A DNA stretch of 56,367 nucleotides, taken from contig NZ_VHIB01000019.1 in NCBI RefSeq assembly GCF_008087345.1, positions 1-56,367 on the forward strand, in the 5' to 3' direction. The position numbers and the translations under genes were made by a program. Shown in pieces: positions 51,940-56,367 of this stretch; position 1 is the stretch's first letter, and every line of letters starts with the position of its first letter. Under the pieces are notes generated by a model. The model did no database searches. It was not told the origin of the DNA and worked only from the letters and a program-made list of their open reading frames with translations. This DNA comes from Nocardioides caldifontis (GTDB lineage: Bacteria; Actinomycetota; Actinomycetes; Propionibacteriales; Nocardioidaceae).

Positions 51940-52229
51940 CGACGCCTCCGCTCGGCTCGTCGCTCTCACCATCGCGGCCATCGCGTCGCTCTCGCAACTC
52001 CCTTTCGGTCTCCTCGTAGGCGCGCTGGATGAACTCCTCGAGCGGCGATCGCTCGATCCGCCACTGACCCCGGCCGCCGAGCTTGATGGCCGGCAGGTCG
52101 CCGCGGCGGACGAGGGCGGTGATCTGGGCCTCGCTGGTGGCGCGCGCCGGACACGGACAGGCTGCCGCGGTGCGCGTGCTCCTCGGCGACCTGAGGGATC
52201 GTGAGAAAGCGGGTGGGTGAGTCGATCAT
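51926..52229 (-). pseudogene. Excisionase-like HTH gene with disrupted frame
   Basis: The start (MIDSPTRFLTIPQVAEE) and, in another frame, SEAQITALVRRGDLPAIKLG and GQWRIERSPLEEFIQRAYEE make an excisionase/HTH_17 protein. Between them about 30 GC-rich extra bases (around 52138-52172) add a frame change. The second part continues to a TGA at 51926, which overlaps the RHH start. Either a degraded xis, a sequencing error, or an unusual fused frame. Confidence 0.6.
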
Positions 52230-52261
52230 GATTGAGACAAGAGCCGGGGGCTAGCGGCAGC

Positions 52262-52927
52262 TCACTTCCACTTGTCGGGCCGGTGGAAGGACTTTCCTGA
52301 CGCTTTGCCCGGGACCGACTGCGGCAGTTGGGCCTGTCGGATCCGCCCCTTGCCGATGCTGAAGGAGGCGGGGAATTGCGTCTTGATGTCTTGACTGTGT
52401 CGGTTCGGCGGAAAGGCGAAGAGCACGAACAGCTTCGGGTTGATCCGCCTTGCGGCTCGTACTGCTGGAAGCAGGTCGCTGTCTGCGGTGACCATCAGCG
52501 CGGTGTCGCACGAGCCAGAAGCGGCGTCAGAGATCAACTCTGAGGCGATATTGACATCGGTCTCCTTCTCCTCGTACAGGGTGTAGGTGTGCCCGCATTT
52601 GCGGCATGTCCGAAGCTTGGATTGATAGCGGCCCTGGATGATCGTGACGTTCTGGCAATGCGATGTCAGCGCGTTCTGGTACGTCTGCTGGCGTGACGCC
52701 CCTCCGGGGTCGTTAAGCACCGGGGCCGTGAAGTACTTGACCCGGGTGAGTTGCGCCTGAGGGCGCAAAAGCGTGCCGAGCGCCTCAAGGTCTAGCCAGA
52801 GCCACTTGCAACGCGCCCAGTCATGCAATCCGTGGTACAGATTGAAGCCGTCGACGTACATGGTCATGCGCTGTACCAAGGCGTGCACCCCCCGTGCTAC
52901 TGACGAGTAACTTAAGTCGGAGGTCAT
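52262..52927 (-). CDS. NYN-domain ribonuclease-like protein with CxxC insert
   Basis: About 221 aa. NYN (LabA/DUF88) PIN-like fold: first Asp in MYVDGFNLYHGL, then KETDVNIASELISDAA and LMVTADSDLLPAVRAAR supply the remaining acidic residues. An insertion TCRKCGHTYTLY between strands carries a CxxC pair, perhaps half of a zinc site. Such proteins cut RNA; several act in mobile-element or phage conflict. Start ATG 52927 is the first good one; MTMYVDGF at 52867 is the minimal alternative. AT-rich DNA near 52975 probably holds its promoter. Confidence 0.78.
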   Translation of the reverse strand: MTSDLSYSSVARGVHALVQRMTMYVDGFNLYHGLHDWARCKWLWLDLEALGTLLRPQAQLTRVKYFTAPVLNDPGGASRQQTYQNALTSHCQNVTIIQGRYQSKLRTCRKCGHTYTLYEEKETDVNIASELISDAASGSCDTALMVTADSDLLPAVRAARRINPKLFVLFAFPPNRHSQDIKTQFPASFSIGKGRIRQAQLPQSVPGKASGKSFHRPDKWK

Positions 52928-53021
52928 GACCTTCGACACGCCCCATTCGGTGGACACCAGTTGAGCGGTGTGCCTATATTTACACCAACCCCGCCACCAC
53001 CGCGCCAACGGTGATGGCCCG

Positions 53022-53049
53022 ACGGCCCCCACTCGTGGGGGCCGTTTTT
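53022..53049 (+). terminator. Strong intrinsic terminator
   Basis: ACGGCCCCCA and TGGGGGCCGT form a perfect 10-bp stem around CTCG, followed by TTTTG. It separates the NYN gene region from the gene at 53079 on the plus strand. Confidence 0.85.
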
Positions 53050-53078
53050 GTCTCTCCGGACGTACCAGGGAGGTAGCC

Positions 53079-53513
53079 GTGGACCCGTCAGCCCCTCATG
53101 AAGGTCCGCCTCCGCGTCAGGTGTATCCGGGGACACGGGTGACGGGACATCAGCTCAACGTCTCGCCCACCCGAGCCTTCTGTCGGTGCGGGTGGTCCTG
53201 AGACCGTGAGGACGCTGACCTCGGCGGCCCTCACGACGCCGCGGCGGAGCACCTTCGTACCTGCTGGCCGCACATCCTAGAGCGAGGTAGAGGCGAAAAC
53301 TGGCACGAGTTTGCAGACCGGCTGGCTCGCGAACACGATGCCGCCATCGTTAAGCGCGAGCGCATCTGGAAAGAGTTCGGCATGGGGCGGCCGACCCAGC
53401 CCGGGCACCCGCTGCCGACGATCCCTGCTGAGTGGGCGGCTGCCGACGACAGGGTAGAGGTGCTTGAGCAACAACTCGCAGAGGTGCTTAGGAAACTGGG
53501 ACGCTCGCACTGA
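53079..53513 (+). pseudogene. Zinc-motif protein gene with one in-frame TGA
   Basis: One frame runs from GTG 53079 (GGGAGG upstream) to TGA 53513 and would give a 144-residue product, with a single TGA at 53199. Before it: VYPGTRVTGHQLNVSPTRAF, then CRCGWS. After it: DREDADLGGPHDAAAEHLRT, CWPHILERGRGENWHEFADR and KEFGMGRPTQ. CxC, His and a later Cys/His could form one zinc site across the stop, and both halves keep coding character. One G-to-T change (GGA to TGA) would explain it; readthrough is the more interesting option. Confidence 0.55.
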
Positions 53514-53796
53514 GGAGTTCGACAAGTCGGTCGACGAGTCCGCGCTCGGCCAACCTGCCCGCCTCGTCGTGGGTCGCGACTTGCGCCGTCGTTAGCACCG
53601 GGCGTCCGGCGAGCAACACCTCTCCGTGCCACCGTTCGGGCTGCCCGGCGTCCTCGCAGACCGCATAGATAGCGAAGCGAATCTCGCTGTGGTTCGACGC
53701 AACCGGGATCCGCGCGCCGGTCTTAATCTCGTGCCCGCCGATCCACTTACGGCTCTCGATGATCATGCGTTCGACCGTAATCGCGACCACCGACAA
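53488..53796 (-). CDS. Hypothetical protein
   Basis: A frame of up to 102 aa; the longest form starts at TTG 53796, GTG 53790 is possible, and ATG 53766 gives a 92-aa form. Strand-rich beginning (IGGHEIKTGARIPVASNHSE, IRFAIYAVCEDAG) and a helical end (GRLAERGLVDRLVELLSASV). No family recognised. It lies 18 bp after the ParB-like gene on the same strand, so it is probably the second gene of that operon. Its end overlaps the plus-strand gene at 53513. Confidence 0.5.
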   Translation of the reverse strand: MSVVAITVERMIIESRKWIGGHEIKTGARIPVASNHSEIRFAIYAVCEDAGQPERWHGEVLLAGRPVLTTAQVATHDEAGRLAERGLVDRLVELLSASVPVS

Positions 53797-53814
53797 CGGC
53801 CGCGGCGACCGTCA

Positions 53815-54639
53815 TTACCGCGGCTCCGGAAAGTTCGCTTGCGTCAGCCCGCCCCGCGGTAGCTGTAGCTTCGTCCGGGGCTCGCTGGCCCGGTGGGCGT
53901 TCCAGGCGAGGATCGCGAGCGCCAGCGCCTCGGTCTCACTGACTCGGCCACCGCCGACGCGCATCTTGACGATGCGCGCCCTGAGCGTGGCGATCGGGTC
54001 GTCGGCTGCAAGTCCGTCGCCGTCGGCGAGGCGGGCGAGGAACCAGGCCGCGTCGTCGGTGTCGAGGTCGGAGAACAGCCAGTGGCAGAGGCCGAAGATG
54101 CTGGCCGGGAGCATCGCCTTGGAGGCGAGCTTGGTGGCGACGTCGGCTGAGGTGCGGATCCGCTGGTTGTCGGTGAGGAACTCGTTCATTTCGAGCGGGG
54201 TGGGGGAGAGGCTGCCGACCTTGGTCCGGTATCCGCGTTCCCATAGCAGCGCCCGGCGGGTGACCGCGGCGAGGACGGAGGTGTTCTCCTCGCCCTGTAG
54301 CCGTAGCGCGTCGGCGTAGGTGCGCTTGGCGCCCGCGTCGACGGTCGGCATCACCGACTCCGGGACGTTGCGGACCACGATCATCGGCACCGTCACATCC
54401 GCGACGATCACGGCGTTGAGGCGGTGCTGGCCGTCGAGAAGGTGCCCGCGGGTGTCGATCTTGATCGTCTCCCCGTTGAGGTGCCAGTGGCCGGCGACCA
54501 TGTCGCGCGCGTAGGAGTCGATGACCGACTTCCGCAGGTTCCGGTTGCGGGCGTTCCGGGACAACCAGTCCTCGGCGGTGGCGGGGGAGACGTCGATGAT
54601 CTCGACGGTGACGGCCGGGGCGTCGGTGGTGGTGGTCAT
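53815..54639 (-). CDS. ParB/sulfiredoxin-fold protein
   Basis: A 274-aa protein with an N-terminal ParB-like nuclease/CTPase fold: VEIIDVSPATAEDWLSRNAR, DSYARDMVAGHWHLNGETIK and the signature HLLDGQHRLNAVIVADVTVP. The C-terminal about 150 residues are helical. Proteins with DGQHR motifs in actinobacterial elements and phages are often annotated as ParB domain proteins; partition or regulation is possible, but no ParA is present. Two palindromes upstream (54671 and 54729) could be its operators. Confidence 0.72.
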   Translation of the reverse strand: MTTTTDAPAVTVEIIDVSPATAEDWLSRNARNRNLRKSVIDSYARDMVAGHWHLNGETIKIDTRGHLLDGQHRLNAVIVADVTVPMIVVRNVPESVMPTVDAGAKRTYADALRLQGEENTSVLAAVTRRALLWERGYRTKVGSLSPTPLEMNEFLTDNQRIRTSADVATKLASKAMLPASIFGLCHWLFSDLDTDDAAWFLARLADGDGLAADDPIATLRARIVKMRVGGGRVSETEALALAILAWNAHRASEPRTKLQLPRGGLTQANFPEPR

Positions 54640-54670
54640 GGGTTTCTCTCTGCTGGTCGGCGGGCCGATT

Positions 54671-54697
54671 GCCGATCTTTCGGCCCGAAAGATCGGC
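54671..54697. promoter_or_regulatory. 12-bp perfect palindrome upstream of the ParB-like gene
   Basis: GCCGATCTTTCG-GCC-CGAAAGATCGGC. It lies 32 bp before the ParB-like ATG. It is followed by no T run on the minus strand, so an operator is more likely than a terminator. Confidence 0.55.
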
Positions 54698-54728
54698 GCG
54701 GTAATGGAGATTCCTCCACTAGCGCGCG

Positions 54729-54750
54729 CTATTCCCGGATTCGGGAATAG
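54729..54750. promoter_or_regulatory. 9-bp perfect palindrome
   Basis: CTATTCCCG-GATT-CGGGAATAG, 31 bp from the previous palindrome in the same 181-bp gap. Two different perfect dyads side by side suggest binding sites for two regulators or for one regulator of two operons. Confidence 0.5.
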
Positions 54751-54820
54751 TGGATGTGCCCGGCCCGGCGTCCCGGGGCGGGCGGTGATGGTGGGGAGCG
54801 GCCGGCGCGATGGCGGGTGG

Positions 54821-54991
54821 TCATGCCGATCCGTCCTGGCTCGAGGCGACTTGGTCTTTCGCGAGGGGGGCGGCGACCTCGTCCTTGCTGCTGAGGCGCA
54901 GTGTGGCCTGCAGCCGGCCAATAGTGATCACGCCGCCTGTCTCCACCGCCAGGCGCTCGAGCTCCGCGAGCGACACTCTGTGCCGCGTCAT
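54821..54991 (-). CDS. Very small hypothetical protein
   Basis: A 56-aa frame (MTRHRVSLAELERLAVETGG, then VITIGRLQATLRLSSKDEVA) whose ATG overlaps the upstream stop by 4 bp (ATGA). The HTH-like flavour of the middle part is suggestive but not diagnostic. Coupling to the two genes upstream supports it being translated. Confidence 0.5.
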   Translation of the reverse strand: MTRHRVSLAELERLAVETGGVITIGRLQATLRLSSKDEVAAPLAKDQVASSQDGSA

Positions 54992-55290
54992 GACCGGGCC
55001 TCGTTCACGGCGGCCAGGATGCGGCGCGCGAACGCCTCAGCCTCGTCGAGCGGCATCGCCTCGAAAGGCGTGTCGATGTGCAAGAGCGGCGGGTCGGTCG
55101 GGTCGACGGTTCCGTCGACGTAGCTGCTGCGGGACAGCCGGATCGGCGCGTCTTCTGACCAGTGGATGACGAGGCCCTCGTGATTGGACAGCTCGGCGAC
55201 ATGCTCACTGGTCGGGATGACACACCATTCAGGGCAGACGATGGTCGGCGGCTCGGTGACCGCCACGACGTATCCGGCGACGGTGCTCAT
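54988..55290 (-). CDS. DUF6907-like protein
   Basis: A 100-aa protein. PTIVCPEWCVIPTSEHVAEL carries the CPxWC motif followed by His residues that mark the DUF6907 family of actinobacterial mobile elements and conjugative plasmids; VNEARS ends the chain. The rest, PIRLSRSSYVDGTVDPTDPP and AEAFARRILAAV, resembles the second protein encoded upstream. It overlaps neighbours at both ends by 4 bp. Function unknown; zinc binding is likely. Confidence 0.68.
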   Translation of the reverse strand: MSTVAGYVVAVTEPPTIVCPEWCVIPTSEHVAELSNHEGLVIHWSEDAPIRLSRSSYVDGTVDPTDPPLLHIDTPFEAMPLDEAEAFARRILAAVNEARS

Positions 55291-55808
55291 CCCCTCGCCT
55301 CCTTGACCAGGAACGTCAGGACGGCGATCAGGTCCTCGGTGTCGGCGATGGTAAGCCGGAGTCTGTTCTCTCGGACGTACTTGCCACGCGGGTAGTGGGA
55401 CAGGTCGATCTTCACGATCGGCTCGGACTGACCGACCTGTTCCAGGTAGGACCGGACCGTCGCGGTCTCCACGTAGGAGGGGGTCTCATCGCTGGGCTCG
55501 CGTTGGTTGCGCACGCCGCGGTAAAGGCTCGCCACCGTCGTGGGCACGGGTTCCAGTCGGTGCGTGGCGGCCATCGGCGCGGCTTCGTCGACTTCGTGGG
55601 CCCAGTCATCGCCGTGGCGCGTCCAGCACCAGGTCGGGCACGGGTCCTTGTCCGGATGCGTGGACGCTTCGGCCCAGTAGTAGGTGGGCCGCACGCTCAG
55701 ACGTTGCTGTAGGGCGACGTCGTCAGGCTCGAGGATGTCCTCGATCGGGCGGCTGCGACTGCCTGGCTGGGTGACGTCGCTTGCCGCGGGAACGTCTGTG
55801 GCGGTCAT
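55287..55808 (-). CDS. DUF6907-like protein, longer paralogue
   Basis: A 173-aa protein with an N-terminal extension, then DKDPCPTWCWTRHGDDWAHE (CPxWC with His), a linker with THRLEPVPTTVASLYRGVRN, and the closing LRLTIADTEDLIAVLTFLVK. Its C-terminal half resembles that of the gene downstream, so the two are probably paralogues. It is the first gene of a three-gene minus-strand operon reading inward from the right att site, and its promoter lies in 55809-55913. Confidence 0.68.
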   Translation of the reverse strand: MTATDVPAASDVTQPGSRSRPIEDILEPDDVALQQRLSVRPTYYWAEASTHPDKDPCPTWCWTRHGDDWAHEVDEAAPMAATHRLEPVPTTVASLYRGVRNQREPSDETPSYVETATVRSYLEQVGQSEPIVKIDLSHYPRGKYVRENRLRLTIADTEDLIAVLTFLVKEARG

Positions 55809-55913
55809 GGTGGTCCATCCCTTCGGTGCCCCTCACAGAGGGGGATTCGGGTTGCGAAGGATCGACCTCTCCGCGTCACTGAGCCGGTAGCACAAGGGTT
55901 CAGAGGTTCAGTC

Positions 55914-55956
55914 CTCATAATCCTTGGGTCGTGGGTTCGAGCCCCACCCGCCCTAC
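55914..55956 (+). repeat. attR core of the 16.5-kb element
   Basis: These 43 bp are identical to 39479-39521. They hold the displaced 3' half of the host tRNA (anticodon loop to acceptor end); no 5' half precedes it. They mark the right end of the element. Confidence 0.88.
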
Positions 55957-56225
55957 CCCTTCTCCGGCCGACCCCCGTCCGTGACCTCGGAACCTTTGTC
56001 GCGGGCGGTTGGTCCCGTGCCACGCCGGGACGTGGCGCGGTAGCACTGGACCGGTCTAGGTTGCGAGTTTGTCGGGGTGGGGCCGGGTGCCACCTTGGCA
56101 CTCGGGTCCTGTCGAGGGGGCAGGCCCTGCCACGCGGGGAGCGTGGTGCTGGGGGCGTTCGAGGTCTTTCCTGACCGGGGGACTGGGGGCGTGCCTGCTC
56201 GCACGAGTACACGGAGGAAAGACCC
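55957..56225 (+). ncRNA. Hairpin-rich leader, possible IS110-type guide RNA region
   Basis: The stretch is G-rich and strongly structured. Clear hairpins are GTGCCACG-N6-CGTGGCGC (56017-56038) and CCACGC-GGGGA-GCGTGG (56130-56146). It ends with GGAGGAAAG just before a short reading frame. A structured non-coding end of 200-300 nt before a recombinase frame is what IS110-family elements have, but the recombinase is missing here, so this is a suggestion only. Confidence 0.3.
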
Positions 56226-56255
56226 ATGCGATACCGACGGGAGCGTGTCAACTTC
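56226..56255 (+). pseudogene. Start of an unknown gene cut by IS256
   Basis: ATG 56226 follows a good ribosome-binding site (GGAGGAAAG). Ten codons, MRYRRERVNF, are present before the IS256 end at 56256. Whatever it encoded is interrupted. It might be the recombinase of an IS110-type element. Confidence 0.4.
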
Positions 56256-56367
56256 GCTGTGTAAACGGCCGGACGGGGTTTCAGGCTCCCGCGGGCAGTC
56301 GCCCCGGGAAGTGCAGTTCGAACTGGTTGAGCGCGGCGGTCCAGTGCTGGCTGGCGGCGCCGCGCAT
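56256..56367 (-). mobile_element. IS256-family element, 3' terminal part (runs off the window)
   Basis: The inverted repeat GCTGTGTAAACGGCCGG at 56256-56272 matches the one at 95-111, inverted. The transposase C-terminus lies 25 bp inside. The left flank (TCAACTTC) does not match the flank of the copy at position 111. Confidence 0.7.
56281..56367 (-). CDS. IS256-family transposase, last 28 codons (partial)
   Basis: The fragment reads MRGAASQHWTAALNQFELHF, then PGRLPAGA and a stop. W-x-x-A-L-N-Q-F-E-L-x-F near the very end is the usual C-terminus of IS256/Mutator-type transposases. The rest lies outside the window. It probably belongs to the same kind of element as the fragment at 1-45. Confidence 0.65.
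   Translation of the reverse strand: MRGAASQHWTAALNQFELHFPGRLPAGA

Larger units (their letters stand above)
39479..55956. mobile_element. tRNA-integrated phage-satellite-like element (about 16.5 kb)
   Basis: Bounded by the 43-bp repeat, with an integrase at the left end. In order: integrase, small zinc-motif and hypothetical genes, RepA-like ATPase, iteron-like cluster, HTH protein, coiled-coil protein, small terminase, tape-measure protein, PD-(D/E)XK-like protein; then mainly minus-strand control and cargo genes (RHH, HTH remnant, NYN, ParB-like, DUF6907-like). No large terminase, portal, capsid, protease, tail-tube, lysis or conjugation gene is visible. This content fits a satellite that depends on a helper phage better than an autonomous prophage. 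Confidence 0.75.

Noticed and set aside
39479-55956. Conjugative element (AICE) instead of a phage satellite
   Set aside because: Integrase, RepA-like and HTH genes also fit an AICE, but no FtsK/TraB-like translocase is present, while a small terminase and a tape measure are.

Overview
The window is high-GC DNA from an actinobacterium. Gene style (GTG starts, 4-bp ATGA/GTGA overlaps, leaderless starts about 7 nt after a -10 box) and gene content are closest to a Nocardioidaceae-like, Gram-positive organism; this is inference, as no rRNA or marker gene is present. Both ends of the window lie inside copies of one IS256-family element in the same orientation, so the piece is probably a draft contig broken at a repeat.

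Region by region. (1) 1-4.95 kb: nested insertion sequences (IS256 into an IS3 orfB, that IS3 into an IS21 istA, then an IS481 transposase), a TetR regulator with a hotdog thioesterase, and a 3' tRNA half with a terminator that looks like an old island border. (2) 5.0-29.9 kb: chromosomal genes. A sulfotransferase, a hemerythrin-hydrolase fusion and a Yellow/MRJP-like protein precede a large cell-surface polysaccharide locus. On the minus strand eight tightly overlapping genes run from a carbamoyltransferase through a glycosyltransferase-GmhB fusion, two GT9 heptosyltransferase-like genes, a GT4, GmhA, HldE and an SDR. On the plus strand are a UDP-glucuronate decarboxylase-like gene, UDP-glucose dehydrogenase and two more glycosyltransferases. 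Together they could make ADP-heptose and UDP-glucuronate/xylose and assemble a heptose-containing glycan. Housekeeping-type genes follow (aldehyde dehydrogenase, PIG-L deacetylase, AAA/VWA pair, aldo-keto reductase). (3) 29.96-39.45 kb: a decayed mobile element beginning with the 5' half of a tRNA(CAT) and ending with a broken integrase directly before the intact tRNA. It holds frameshifted phage genes mixed with intact exported-protein genes, including a SipW-type signal peptidase and a likely substrate; two genes have sigma-28-like promoters. (4) 39.48-55.96 kb: a complete-looking 16.5-kb integrative element bounded by a 43-bp direct repeat of the tRNA 3' end. It has a tyrosine integrase, small genes, a RepA-like RecA-fold ATPase next to an iteron-like cluster of CTCGTCCC, a MerR-type HTH protein, a P27-type small terminase and a 915-aa tape-measure protein, but no large terminase, portal, capsid or tail-tube gene. 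It also carries a PD-(D/E)XK-like nuclease, an NYN nuclease, a ribbon-helix-helix protein, a ParB-like protein and zinc-motif proteins. This looks like a phage satellite carrying its own packaging and tail-length genes. (5) 55.96-56.37 kb: hairpin-rich DNA, a short ORF cut by IS256, and the IS256 end.

How the parts work together: one tRNA gene has been used twice in tandem as an integration site, and the older element has decayed while the younger looks intact.
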